Shown here: piece after piece, positions 52,788-61,604 of the stretch | How the letters are laid out: every line of letters begins with the position of its first letter | How positions within the stretch are numbered: position 1 is the first letter of the stretch | Assembly (NCBI RefSeq): GCF_042647465.1 | Contig: NZ_JBHRVN010000004.1 | From: Wagnerdoeblera intermedia | Lineage (GTDB): Bacteria; Pseudomonadota; Alphaproteobacteria; Rhodobacterales; Rhodobacteraceae | Direction: 5' to 3' (one strand) | Length of the DNA: 64,000 bases | The notes under the pieces: generated by a model | Database searches by the model: none | What the model saw: only the letters and a program-made list of their open reading frames with translations | What the model was told of the DNA's origin: nothing | Program-made: the position numbers and the translations under genes

Positions 52788-53573
52788 ATGTATGAATTCG
52801 AATTTTCCCGTCCCACGGGCATGACCGGGGCGCTTGCCGCACTCGAAAGCGGGGCTCAGCCGCTCTCAGGCGGGATGACCCTGCTGCCGGTGCTGAAACA
52901 ACGCCTGAATATGCCCGAAGCCCTGGTCAGCCTGACCGCCATCCCTGAGCTGAAAGGCGTCAAAGTCGAAGGCAAACTTCTGACAATCGGTGCCGCAACC
53001 CCCCATGCGGTGGTCGCACGCGAAGCAGCGGCCCATTACCCGGCGCTTGCAAAACTCGCCGGCGGTATCGGCGATCCGATGGTGCGCAACCGCGGCACCA
53101 TCGGCGGCTCGCTGGCCAATAACGATCCCTCCGCCTGCTATCCCTCTGCCGTGCTGGCCTCAGGGGCGACCATCCGCACCAACAGACGCAGCATCAATGC
53201 CGATCAGTTCTTCGAGGGTCTCTTCACCACGGCCCTGGAAGAGGGAGAGATCATCACCGCCGTGCAGTTCCCGATCCCGCTGCGCGCCGCTTACGTCAAA
53301 TTCGACCAGCCTGCTTCGCGTTTCGCACTGACAGGCGTCTTTGTGGCCGAATATTCCACCGGCGTCCGGGTGGCCGTGACGGGGGCCTCCGACAATGGCG
53401 TCTTCCGCTGGACAGAGGCAGAAAAGGCGCTGAGCGCCAGTTTCACCCCCGAGGCGCTGGGCGGGCTCCGCCTCGACGCGGCGGGGATGATGCGCGATCT
53501 GCATGGCACGCCGGAATACCGTGCCCATCTCGCCGCTGTGCTCTGTCGCCGGGCCGTCACGGCAGCCGGCTGA
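52788..53573 (+). CDS. coxM: Molybdenum hydroxylase medium subunit, FAD-binding (CoxM-like)
   Basis: 261 residues. FAD-binding domain with the AQPLSGGMTLLPVLKQRL loop, IGAATPHAVV, and the GDPMVRNRGTIGGSLANNDP motif contacting FAD; C-terminal CO_deh_flav_C region. Start ATG lies 13 bp after the coxL stop with GGGAG. Shorter than the 288-residue form I CoxM, normal for form II relatives. The operon ends just after it at a strong terminator. Confidence 0.95.
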   Translation: MYEFEFSRPTGMTGALAALESGAQPLSGGMTLLPVLKQRLNMPEALVSLTAIPELKGVKVEGKLLTIGAATPHAVVAREAAAHYPALAKLAGGIGDPMVRNRGTIGGSLANNDPSACYPSAVLASGATIRTNRRSINADQFFEGLFTTALEEGEIITAVQFPIPLRAAYVKFDQPASRFALTGVFVAEYSTGVRVAVTGASDNGVFRWTEAEKALSASFTPEALGGLRLDAAGMMRDLHGTPEYRAHLAAVLCRRAVTAAG

Positions 53574-53594
53574 GACTGCAGAAATAACCTTACG

Positions 53595-53631
53595 GCGCGG
53601 CGCTTTTTCTCCAAAGCGCCGCGCTTTTCTT
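53595..53631 (+). terminator. Intrinsic terminator after coxM
   Basis: GCGCGGCGCTTT-TTCTCC-AAAGCGCCGCGC followed by TTTTCTTTT, 20 bp after the coxM stop. A perfect 12-bp stem; the strongest terminator in the window and probably the end of the cox cluster. Confidence 0.9.
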
Positions 53632-53674
53632 TTGCCCGACCACAGGCCACTCTGCCCCCGATGAGGAGGATCAG

Positions 53675-54160
53675 ATGACAGAAATGTGTTACACGCAAAC
53701 TCCGCAGGACCTGCCGGATCTCGCGCAGACCCTGCAGATGTCGGGACTGGAATTCATGCAAAAAGTGCTGGCGGGGGAACTCCCCGCGCCGCCGATCTCG
53801 CAGACACTCACCTTCGGTCTGCATGCGGTCAGCGAAGGGCGCGCCGTCTTTCGCGGTCAGGCGGGATTTGCACATTGCAACCCCATGGGCGGGGTGCACG
53901 GCGGTTGGTACGGCACCATCCTCGATTCCGCCATGGCCTGCGCCTGTATGACTACGGTCCCCAAAGGGCATTGGTATACGACACTGGAATATAAGGTGAA
54001 TATCACCCGCCCGCTGCCCCTGGGCCTGGAGGTCGAATGTATCGGAGAGGTGCAGCACACCGGCCGCACCACCTCGGTGTCGCGCGGCGAAATTCGCGGC
54101 CTTTCTGATGGCAAACTCTATGCCACCGGCTCAACCACCTGCATCATCCTGAAAGGCTGA
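53675..54160 (+). CDS. PaaI-family (hotdog-fold) thioesterase
   Basis: 161 residues. Hotdog core: FAHCNPMGGVHGGWYGTILD with the conserved HGG-type loop and an acidic residue, and EYKVNITRPLPLGLEVECIG. Hydrolyses an acyl-CoA thioester; substrate not readable. GGAGG precedes the ATG. Alone between terminators and the convergent sufE, so not clearly part of the cox operon. Confidence 0.88.
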   Translation: MTEMCYTQTPQDLPDLAQTLQMSGLEFMQKVLAGELPAPPISQTLTFGLHAVSEGRAVFRGQAGFAHCNPMGGVHGGWYGTILDSAMACACMTTVPKGHWYTTLEYKVNITRPLPLGLEVECIGEVQHTGRTTSVSRGEIRGLSDGKLYATGSTTCIILKG

Positions 54161-54180
54161 GCCACCGCCGCCGCCCCGGC

Positions 54181-54240
54181 CTTTGGCTTTTTCAAAATAC
54201 TCCCGGGCGGGGTCCGGGGAGGGCAGGAAGCCCTCCCCGG
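54181..54240. repeat. Intergenic repeat, copy B (inverted relative to copy A)
   Basis: CTTTGGCTTTTTCAAAATAC at the start is the reverse complement of the copy A core (22 bp at 54181-54202), followed by a GGGGAGGGC...GCCCTCCCC hairpin. Lies between the convergent thioesterase and sufE genes. Confidence 0.75.
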
Positions 54241-54324
54241 GGTCGCAGCAAAAGCCAAAGCCCTGCGTTCTTATCTCCGGGGCCGGAAACCGCCAGCCAG
54301 AGCCGTCACAGCTCAGGTCGCGCC

Positions 54325-54735
54325 TTAAAGCGCCGCCGCCGCATGGGCGCGGATCCGCTCCACCATCGCACGCACGCCGTTCGAGCGCTGCGCCGAGAGA
54401 TGCTCATGCAGCCCCAGACGGGCGAGTGCGGCCGGCGCATCGACGGCCAGCACTTCGGCAGGGGTCAGACCGGCATAAAGGCTGTGCAGCACCGCAATCA
54501 GCCCGCGCACGATGATCGCATCGCTGTCGCCGATAAAATCATACCGCCCGTCCGCGGGCATCGGATGCAGCCAGACCTGGCTGGCGCAGCCTTCCACTTT
54601 CGTCGCCGGAACCTTCAGCGCCTCGGGCATGGCTGGCATGGCTTTGCCCAGCTCAATCACATGGCGATACCGGGTTTCCCAATCGTCGAGAAAATCAAAG
54701 GTCTCGGCAAGATCCTCAAAGGCAGGGGTGGTCAT
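54325..54735 (-). CDS. sufE: Cysteine desulfuration protein SufE
   Basis: 136 residues. Accepts sulfur from a SufS-type desulfurase. The active cysteine is in VEGCASQVWLHPMP and the conserved SDAIIVRGLIAVL helix follows. Short family length. Not beside other suf genes here. Start ATG with an AGAG site. Confidence 0.94.
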   Translation of the reverse strand: MTTPAFEDLAETFDFLDDWETRYRHVIELGKAMPAMPEALKVPATKVEGCASQVWLHPMPADGRYDFIGDSDAIIVRGLIAVLHSLYAGLTPAEVLAVDAPAALARLGLHEHLSAQRSNGVRAMVERIRAHAAAAL

Positions 54736-54897
54736 GGTTCTCTCCGCAAAGGCGGATCAGAGGTAAGCCCTCAGTCCCAAAAGGTCCATCCCCGCAAAGG
54801 GCCGCAGCCCGCCAGAGCGGCGCATCCGGGGCTTTTCAAACCGGGCCGCCTCGGCTAGGCAGGAGAGAGGGTTGCACAGGCAAAACGGAGGGACGCC

Positions 54898-55368
54898 ATG
54901 CGTTCAGGCATGATGATGGCAATGGCAGCGGTCATGGTGGTGGCTGGCTGTGCCACGGTGCGTGACTCGCGGGTAAACCCCTTTAACTGGTTCTCCTCCG
55001 CCCGCCCGGCGGCCGGCGCAGCGGTGAGCGCGACCGGAACGGCCACGGGCCGCACGGATGGCCGCGTTCTGGTTGCTCAGGTCAGCTCGCTGCATATCGA
55101 GCGGGCTTCGGGCGGCGCGATTCTGCGCGCTGTGGGCCTTCCGGCAACCCAGGGCTGGTACCAGGCCGGGCTGACGCCCGCCGCTGACAGCACGCCCGAC
55201 AACCTCGTCTATGACTTTGTCCTCGCAGCCCCCGTGGCCGTCACCCGCGCCGGAAGCCCCGCTTCGCGGGAAATTCAGGTCGCAACCTTCATCAGCGAAG
55301 CTGCACTGGAAGGGGTGCGCAGCCTGACCGTGCGCGGGGCAACCAACGGCCTGACCACCCGCCGCTGA
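54898..55368 (+). CDS. Putative lipoprotein
   Basis: 156 residues. The N-terminus MRSGMMMAMAAVMVVAGCAT is a lipoprotein signal (lipobox VVAGC, Cys18). The mature part contains a basic/aromatic start (NPFNWFSSARP), a small Gly/Ala/Thr-rich linker, and a beta-rich remainder. Good ACGGAGGGA site before the ATG. No family recognised by me; likely envelope-associated. Confidence 0.8.
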   Translation: MRSGMMMAMAAVMVVAGCATVRDSRVNPFNWFSSARPAAGAAVSATGTATGRTDGRVLVAQVSSLHIERASGGAILRAVGLPATQGWYQAGLTPAADSTPDNLVYDFVLAAPVAVTRAGSPASREIQVATFISEAALEGVRSLTVRGATNGLTTRR

Positions 55369-55402
55369 GCGCGGCTGCGGCGCGCAGCACGAAGCCCTGT
55401 CC

Positions 55403-57479
55403 TCAGCCGCGCCGCCAGATCCAGGCATAATTCGCCGCCAGCCCCTGGGCCTTCGCCAGCGCACGCAGGAGGGCCGAGCGCGGCAGGACCCGCCCGTCCC
55501 GCAGCCGCTCAACCACCACCTCCGGCGGGCATGGGCGGCGGGTGATCGGATCAAGATAGCGCGGATAGCCAATCAGCGCGGCCCAGGCCAGATCCTCAAT
55601 CTCCACGCCGGCAATCTCAACCCCGGCCCGGCGACGCGGTGGGGGCGGCACAAGATCGCGCGTCAGCCCCCATCCCGCATAAAAGGGCATTCCCAGACAG
55701 GTCACAGGGATTCCGCGCAGCAAAGCCTCAAAGCCGGTTCCGGAGGTCATGGTCCAGACCTCATCGGCGAGCGAAAGCGCGTCATGGGCGCTGCTGTCAT
55801 CGAGACAGGCATCAGCCAGGGCCGCCACCTCTTCCGCCGGCACTGCGCCGGGACGCAGACCCGCCACGACATCGGGATGGGCTTTCCACAGGATCACGGC
55901 CGTCGGGTTTTGCTCACGCACGCTGCGCAACAGCCCGAGATTGCTGCGGATCGCACTGCCACCCAGACGCAGGCTTGCGTCATCTTCCACCTGACCCGGC
56001 ACGAGGATGCGATGGCCCTCAGGCACCTCCGGCATCGGGCCGGAGAGGTTATATTTCGTCACCCCCCCCCTCGCGCAGATCGCGGATCAGCCGCGAAGCC
56101 CGCAGCCGCTGACCCGGACGCAGCTTCCACGCGAGAAGCGCCTCCAGATCGCTCGGGCCGCCCGGATCGAAAGAGATCCCACGGCCGTCGGCGATCAGCG
56201 AGAGCGGAGGCACCAGATCCGCCCCCAGCCCGCGAGAGCGGATCAACCCGTCCTCCACCCGGCGCAGGCGCAGACCCTCCGGCAGGGCAGGTGGCGCCCC
56301 CGCCGCGGCCCAGACGAGCAGATCGCGGTTGTCTCTCTTTGCGCGTTTCAAAGCCGCCTGCTCATCTCCGGCGAAGATCACCGGCTTTTCGCGGCCGAAG
56401 AAACTCTGCAAAGCCCCGCGTTTCCAGAGCCGCATCCCCAAAGCGACATAGCCGCGCCGATCTTCGCGCAATGCGCGTACCTCTGCCTCCAGCTGATCGA
56501 GCGCCTCTTCAAAGCTGCAAAGCCGGTCGCGGCAGGGATCATACCAGACCGGGGCCAGCAGCATCGCACCGGCAAAAAGCTGCACCCGGGTGAGGTTTCG
56601 GTGCCGTCGCGGCAGCGGGCCGCCCTGATCCTGCGTCAGTCCCCATCCGGCATAGAAGGGGCGCCCCAGAACCACGGGCCGATGCCCGGCCAGCACCGCC
56701 TCAAACCCCATCTGCGAGGAGATGGTATAGACCGCAATCGCCCCCTCAAGGAGGGCACGTGGCCCGACTGCCGCGCTCAGCAGCATCTCGCCAGGCTGAA
56801 GGTCCTCAGGTCCGTAATGGCCGCGCCGCAGCCCCTGAACCGTTTCCGGGTGGCTGCGGATAACGATCCTGGCACCGGGATGATCGTCCCTTGCCCGAAA
56901 GAGCATCTCTTTAAACAAGCCCTCCGTCGCCCCCGACAGGCGCAGAGAGGCATCCTCACGGGTCTGATCGATGATCAGCACATAGCCCGGCGGCGGTGGC
57001 GCAAGATCGGGATCGTGGAGGTTATATTTCGACAGATCCCCCTCGCGCAGCCGCGCCATCCCCTCGCGCGCACGATCGAGAAGTGCGGTGTCATCGAGCG
57101 GGGCGGTGGCCAGAAGATGCTCCAGATCGGAGGGGAGATGCGGATCAAAGTGAACGCCGCCCCGGCGATCAATGAGCAGACCCAGCGGTCCGTCCCCGCG
57201 CCGTCCGGCCCGCCCTGGTGCGAGCGAGCGCAGAAAGGCATCCTCAATCCGGATCAGCGGCAGGCCATGCTGTGCCGCAAAGGCTTCAGCCTTTGGCGCC
57301 AGCGGGCTGTGCCCCCAGGCAGCCACCAGATCTCCGGGGGTGGGGCGCAGGCCGGGCAGAACCGGCTGCGGCGACATCCCTGAAAGTTCAAGGATCCGCC
57401 GCACGCGCCCGGGCAGCCAGAGGCCCGCCGCCCGGCACCAGAGTCTCGTGGATTGCTTGCTCAGGGGCTGCCCGTTCAT
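55403..57479 (-). pseudogene. kpsC: Capsule polysaccharide Kdo-transferase (KpsC-like), split by a G9 tract
   Basis: Two overlapping frames make one KpsC-type protein of about 690 residues: the first (start taken at 57479, MNGQPLSKQSTRLWCRAAGL) covers a first Capsule_synth domain (FYAGWGLTQDQGG, PVVLGRP) and begins the second; the second frame starts at 56062 (MTKYNLSGPMPEVPEGHRIL) and finishes the second domain (FYAGWGLTRDL). KpsC transfers the Kdo linker that anchors capsule. The frames are joined at nine consecutive G (coding strand) at 56062-56070; eight G would restore one frame. Phase variation, true mutation or sequencing error are all possible. The start has no good ribosome binding site; 57515 and 57539 are alternatives. 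Confidence 0.85.
56062..56070 (-). repeat. Nine-base G tract in kpsC
   Basis: Run of nine C on the plus strand (G on the coding strand). Frames before and after differ by one base. A tract of this length and position is slippage-prone. Confidence 0.9.
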
Positions 57480-58061
57480 AGCCACAGATTGGCGGGAGCG
57501 TGGCGGAAAGTCCATCTGCGCCAAAGCAACGACATCCATAAGTTGCAGGAGTGCGACCCGGGCAGATGCTCTGCGGGAGAGAGACGGTTCAGGGACGCCT
57601 CCTGCACGCACCCAATGGCCCGATTTGCCCGATGCGCCGGGTAAACCCTTTCTCCGGCGGCGGTTTGCCGACCCTGGTGCGCAGCACCTTCGCAGTGATC
57701 CTTCGGCTCCTCCCTGCGGGTTGCCTGGAATATCGCTTGTGCACGCACGCGCAGCGGTCGCACCAGGGCCTGTGCGGGCGTGGAGACCCTCAGAATATTT
57801 CTCCGGCCTGAGCCGGGGCTTTCCGCCCGTGATCAGAAATGGCTTATTCCATCGACAGGTAAGCCCGCACCTTTTCCCGGCCGCTTTCGTAGTGCGTGGG
57901 GTTACAAGGTCACATGCGCGATCCTGCCGGTCACATCCGGCGCAGTTTCGGTCCTGTTCACCTCATCCCTCCTCCTCAGGCTCAACGAGTTGCAACTCTC
58001 CTGAGGCGTCGAGGCGTCTTATCGCGTCAATCACCTCACTCTGGGCCGTCTCGGTGTCTTT
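57480..58061. other. Long gap upstream of kpsC, no gene recognised
   Basis: 582 bp between fliG and the probable kpsC start. Minus-strand frames here are short and have no ribosome binding sites. The only structure I see is the 57672-57768 inverted repeat. The kpsC promoter should be here. Confidence 0.4.
57672..57768. repeat. 97-bp segment closed by a perfect 10-bp stem
   Basis: CCCTGGTGCG (57672-57681) pairs exactly with CGCACCAGGG (57759-57768); inside, CGCAG and CTGCG pair again. Size suits a structured RNA, but no known family motif is recognised, and no promoter or terminator is assigned. Confidence 0.45.
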
Positions 58062-59027
58062 TTAGCGGATACGTCCGCGGGCTTCGATCTCTTCGCGCAG
58101 CCCCTGAGCCAGGCGCGGGCTCATATTCTCCAAAAGCCAGTTGGCAACCGGGGCCAGCGGTCCGGCCAGGGCCCCGCCGAGCGCGGTGATCAGCACAGGC
58201 TGCTCAACCACGCGGGTGATTTTGGGAACATCGCGGGCGAGAATGCGGGTGGGGATATGGGCGAAGGTAAAGATCGCACGGCGCACTTTATCGGCGAATT
58301 CGGCGTCATCACTGCTTAAGCCGTCAAGAAGTTCGTCGCGCAGCGAGGCCGTGGTGACATTGAGAATGGCGCCCACCCGTTCAACCGGTCCGTTGTCAAA
58401 GGCGCGGGGCGGTTGGGCGTCAAGCTGCGAGACCAGTGCCGCGCCGATGCGGCGCACCGTTTCGGGATCAATATTGCCGGTGCGGGAGACCGCATGGGTC
58501 ACCCGTCTCGCCCGCTCACCCGGAAGGCGGGTCAGCAGATCCGCGGCCCGTGCGACGGGCAGTTTCGAGAGAACCACGGCAGCCACTTCGATGGATTCGT
58601 CACTCAGCACCGGCAGAAGCTTGTCGGCGGGCAGCGGGATCAGCCGCTCCCAGGGATCGATGCGACCGGAATTTCCCGCCAGCCGACGCAGCCGGGAGGC
58701 GGCGGAGCTGCTGATATGACCGTCGAGAAGCGCGATGGCACTTTCAATCCCGCCGGGAAAGGCGAGACCGACGGATTCGAGCTTGTGCAGAAACTCCCCG
58801 ACCACGGCGGCCAGGGTGTTGCGGTCGACCAGGCGCATGCTGGCCATCTGCTCTGTCAGCGCGGCCTGCATGTGGTCGGGCAGCGCCGAGAGCCGGATCG
58901 GTGCCCCCTCTGCCAGTAGCAGACGCACGATGATGGCCGCTTTCTCGCGGCTGCTGAGCGCCTCCCCCGCAGGGGGCGGGGGCGGCGTAAGGCGCGAAAG
59001 ACCCGCGCGGTTCAGACCCTGTGCCAT
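58062..59027 (-). CDS. fliG: FliG-like flagellar motor switch protein
   Basis: 321 residues. The C-terminal pattern fits FliG: VERVGAILNVTTASLRDELL, VRRAIFTFAHIPTRILARDV and an ending of ENMSPRLAQGLREEIEARG; the middle (VLSDESIEVAAVVLSKLPVA) matches the FliG ARM repeats. It is divergent from enterobacterial FliG, with fewer acidic residues in the torque helix, as in Rhodobacteraceae. No other flagellar gene is nearby, so it is either displaced or repurposed. ATG 59027 is preferred over GTG 59033 because GAGGGG is spaced 7 nt before it. Confidence 0.8.
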   Translation of the reverse strand: MAQGLNRAGLSRLTPPPPPAGEALSSREKAAIIVRLLLAEGAPIRLSALPDHMQAALTEQMASMRLVDRNTLAAVVGEFLHKLESVGLAFPGGIESAIALLDGHISSSAASRLRRLAGNSGRIDPWERLIPLPADKLLPVLSDESIEVAAVVLSKLPVARAADLLTRLPGERARRVTHAVSRTGNIDPETVRRIGAALVSQLDAQPPRAFDNGPVERVGAILNVTTASLRDELLDGLSSDDAEFADKVRRAIFTFAHIPTRILARDVPKITRVVEQPVLITALGGALAGPLAPVANWLLENMSPRLAQGLREEIEARGRIR

Positions 59028-59082
59028 CGTCACCCCCTCAGACTGCCTGAGGGGAGACTAGAGGGCGAGGCTTAATGCCCGG

Positions 59083-60168
59083 TTAGCGTGCGCCTGCGCC
59101 GGTGGCGCTTTTGTCGTAGAGGCTTCCGGTGCGGGTCCTGAGATAGGCGGAGAGGGGGATATCCTCCTGGCGCAGGAAACCCTGGGCGGGCAGCGATCCG
59201 TCACGCACCATCTCAATCACCGCAACCACCGAGGCAGAGGTGGTCCAGGCAATGGCTGTACGCGCGCGGCCGTTGACCTCAATGGGGTAATAGGCGCGCA
59301 CGAATTCTTTGCGCTTCAGCTGGCCGTCGATATGGCCTTCGGCTGCGGCATGGACATAGACGACATCTTCATCGACCGGAGGCTTGGCATTGGTGAGGAT
59401 GCGGCCCGCCTCAGCGCGGTTTTCGCGCATCAGAAGCTCATGGAAGAAGAAGTTCATCAGCTTCACATGGCCGGGGAAGCGCATGGTTTTATAATCGAGG
59501 TTGTCGATTTTACCGAGGTAGGTCTCGCACATGGTCCCAAGGCCGCCGGAGGTGGTGAAAGCCTCAAGCTGCAGACCGTCGATATGGATGGTCTCCACCC
59601 ATTCCATGGCCGAAACCAGTTTGCGCTGGCCGTCCTCAATCACTTCGCAGTCGTTGAGATATTCGTTCACCACACCTTCGGGCGACCAGTTGAAGGCATA
59701 GCCCAGCGTGCCGGTGGGATGTTGGGGAAGCGCTCCCACGCGCAGGCGCAGCGAGCGGACCTTGTCGAAATGGCTGGCAAGATCTGCGCCGATAATGCCG
59801 ATAAAGCCCGGAGCGAGGCCACATTGCGGCGCCATCAGCCCCTTTGAGGTCTCAGCGAGTTTGCGGATGTGATTGGTGGTGGGCACATCTTCGGTGAGGT
59901 CGAAGTAATGCAGGCCCATTTCATGAGCGAGGGTCGAGGCATCGATGTTGAGGTGATAGGGCAGGCAAGAGAGCACCGCCTGCTGGCCCTCAAGCCCTTT
60001 GCGAAGGGCTGCCATATCGCTGACATCGAGGGTTTTGACCGGGAAGGGCGCATCTTTCAGGCCGCGCGCATCAATACCGGTAACGCTGAAGCCCGCATCT
60101 TTGAGAAGCTCTGCGGCGAGATGGCCGACTTTGCCCAGACCTAAAACTGCAACCCGTTCGAAAGACAT
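59083..60168 (-). CDS. Saccharopine dehydrogenase-family protein
   Basis: 361 residues. N-terminal Rossmann (VAVLGLGKVGHLAAELLKDA), CLPYHLNIDASTLAHEMGLH, and saccharopine-dehydrogenase C-terminal region (APGFIGIIGADLASHF, LGYAFNWSPEGVVNEYLN, ETYLGKIDNLDYKTMRFPG). Forms glutamate and 2-aminoadipate semialdehyde from saccharopine, or a related reductive step. Lysine degradation context is suggestive since glutaryl-CoA dehydrogenase is encoded 1.4 kb away, beyond an IS element. Start fits a weak site. Confidence 0.85.
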   Translation of the reverse strand: MSFERVAVLGLGKVGHLAAELLKDAGFSVTGIDARGLKDAPFPVKTLDVSDMAALRKGLEGQQAVLSCLPYHLNIDASTLAHEMGLHYFDLTEDVPTTNHIRKLAETSKGLMAPQCGLAPGFIGIIGADLASHFDKVRSLRLRVGALPQHPTGTLGYAFNWSPEGVVNEYLNDCEVIEDGQRKLVSAMEWVETIHIDGLQLEAFTTSGGLGTMCETYLGKIDNLDYKTMRFPGHVKLMNFFFHELLMRENRAEAGRILTNAKPPVDEDVVYVHAAAEGHIDGQLKRKEFVRAYYPIEVNGRARTAIAWTTSASVVAVIEMVRDGSLPAQGFLRQEDIPLSAYLRTRTGSLYDKSATGAGAR

Positions 60169-60336
60169 GGAATATCCCTGATAGTGAGGGCCGCTGGGGC
60201 CCGTTCGTTCAACCAGAGGATGGCATGACGCTGTGGCGATGTGTCTCGTCAGTTCGGCGGTTTGCGGGAAATGTTACGGCAATATGTGGTGAGTGATACG
60301 GCAAAGTGGAGTGTGGGGAGAGCGGGGCAGGAAGAT

Positions 60337-60358
60337 GAGTATTTAAGAAAAGCCAAAG
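60337..60358. repeat. Intergenic repeat, copy C (core only)
   Basis: GAGTATTTAAGAAAAGCCAAAG at 60337-60358 matches the 22-bp core of copies A and B with a different three-base spacer and without the large hairpin. Confidence 0.5.
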
Positions 60359-60654
60359 GGAAGGCGGGCGTGAGTTTGCTGCGTGCGCTCTCGCCCGGGT
60401 CGGGGCTGGCTCTTGGGTGGTTGTCTCCTGGAGTTAGCGGAGACGTTCGCGAAGGGGGCGGCATCCGCTGCGCGGGTACGGGCCCGTGCCGCGTTCCCTG
60501 CGGCATAGGCGGACAATGCAACGAAGACGGCAGAGACAGCGGATACTATCCCCGCGAAAACTGCGATGTGGTCTGAGCGCGTCCACCCGGTGTCCACTTC
60601 GTTGAGCCGGGCAATATGGGAGAGGGCATTCAGATAACCTTCGGCGAAGTCCAT
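60343..60654 (-). CDS. Possible small membrane protein
   Basis: 103-residue frame: MDFAEGYLNALSHIARLNEV, a predicted transmembrane helix at about 29-52 (IAVFAGIVSAVSAVFVALSA), then a basic, proline- and arginine-rich tail. AAGGA lies 8 nt upstream of the ATG. No family recognised. It overlaps repeat copy C at its 3' end, which lowers confidence. Confidence 0.4.
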   Translation of the reverse strand: MDFAEGYLNALSHIARLNEVDTGWTRSDHIAVFAGIVSAVSAVFVALSAYAAGNAARARTRAADAAPFANVSANSRRQPPKSQPRPGRERTQQTHARLPFGFS

Positions 60655-60812
60655 GCGCGCGTCCTTGTGATGAAGAGGTGAGGGGGCAGCAGATCAGTCT
60701 GAAAAGAAAAGACCGGCCGCGCTGGGCGGCCGGTCGGGTATTAGGCCCCGTGGACATTCGGGATTCCCAACCGGTCTGAATTCTGATTCAAGCTTCCAAA
60801 ATGGAGGTTTGA

Positions 60813-61187
60813 ATGAACGAAGATCGGTTTGTGTTGACAGATGACGTCTGGCTTCGCCTTGCACCGCACTTGCCTGGCAAGCAGGGCGATGCAGGTGTGA
60901 CGGGCAAGGATAATCGTCTGTTTCTCGAAGCCGTTCTCTGGCGTGTGCGAACAGGGTTACCGTGGCGTGACTTGCCTCCCGATTTCGGCAACTGGAACAG
61001 CGTGTTCCGACGGTTTCGCAGATGGGCCGAGAACGGCGTCTTCGAGCGAGTTTTCAACGAGATCAGTGGTGTACCTGATTTCGAATATGCAATGATCGAT
61101 GGCACGATCGTTCAGGCCCATCAGAAGGCGAGCGGCGCAAAAGGGGGACTCAAAATCAAGCCATCGGGCGGTCGCGTGGCGGATTGA
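60813..61187 (+). CDS. IS5/IS427-type transposase, first frame
   Basis: 124 residues: MNEDRFVLTDDVWLRLAPHL, EAVLWRVRTGLPWRDLPPDF and the first DDE aspartate in YAMIDGTIVQAHQKASG. Ends at 61187, overlapping the next frame by 4 bp; a frameshift would join them. Confidence 0.9.
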   Translation: MNEDRFVLTDDVWLRLAPHLPGKQGDAGVTGKDNRLFLEAVLWRVRTGLPWRDLPPDFGNWNSVFRRFRRWAENGVFERVFNEISGVPDFEYAMIDGTIVQAHQKASGAKGGLKIKPSGGRVAD

Positions 61188-61570
61188 CCACCAAGATCGT
61201 TGCTTTGGTCGACGCGCTCGGAAACCTGGCCAACTTCGTTCTTCTACCTGGTCAGGCTCACGACATGAAGGGCGTCGAACCGCTCATCGATGGCGTGGCC
61301 TTTGATGCTCTCTTGGCCGACAAGGCCTTTGATGCCGATTGGCTTCTCACAGAACTCGATGCGCGCGGTGCCACCGCCATCATGCCACCAAAAGCGAACC
61401 GCAAGTTCCTGCGCGATTATGATAAACATGCCTACAGGTGGCGGCACCTGATCGAAAACTTCTTCGCAAAGATCAAGGAATTCAGAGCCATAGCAACCCG
61501 ATACGAAAAGACAGCGTCAAGCTATGCTGCCAACTGGTATCTCGCAGCGGCCATCATCGCTTTACGATGA
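61184..61570 (+). CDS. IS5/IS427-type transposase, second frame
   Basis: 128 residues: TTKIVALVDALGNLANFVLL, the second Asp in LLADKAFDADWLLTEL and the glutamate helix in WRHLIENFFAKIKEFRAIAT. Completes the DDE core when joined to the first frame. Confidence 0.9.
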   Translation: MTTKIVALVDALGNLANFVLLPGQAHDMKGVEPLIDGVAFDALLADKAFDADWLLTELDARGATAIMPPKANRKFLRDYDKHAYRWRHLIENFFAKIKEFRAIATRYEKTASSYAANWYLAAAIIALR

Positions 61571-61604
61571 ATGTCCACGGACCCTAGCCTCAATGGCTGA
61601 TCTT

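Larger units (their letters stand above)
60744..61584 (+). mobile_element. IS5-family element, IS427 type, apparently intact
   Basis: 841 bp. Ends are inverted: GGCCCCGTGGACATTC at the left and, read inward, GGGTCCGTGGACATTC at the right. Flanked by TA on both sides (60742-60743 and 61585-61586), a 2-bp target duplication. Two overlapping transposase frames as in IS427-type elements, with one base shift between them. Inserted 20 bp beyond the gcdH stop, so no gene is broken. Confidence 0.85.

Noticed and set aside
57476..57763. 95-residue minus-strand frame in the kpsC upstream gap
   Set aside because: Arg/Ala-rich low-information sequence with no start site; more likely non-coding.
57672..57768. 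Signal recognition particle RNA or 6S RNA
   Set aside because: Length is plausible but the SRP tetraloop/internal-loop consensus is absent and no 6S bubble can be drawn with confidence.
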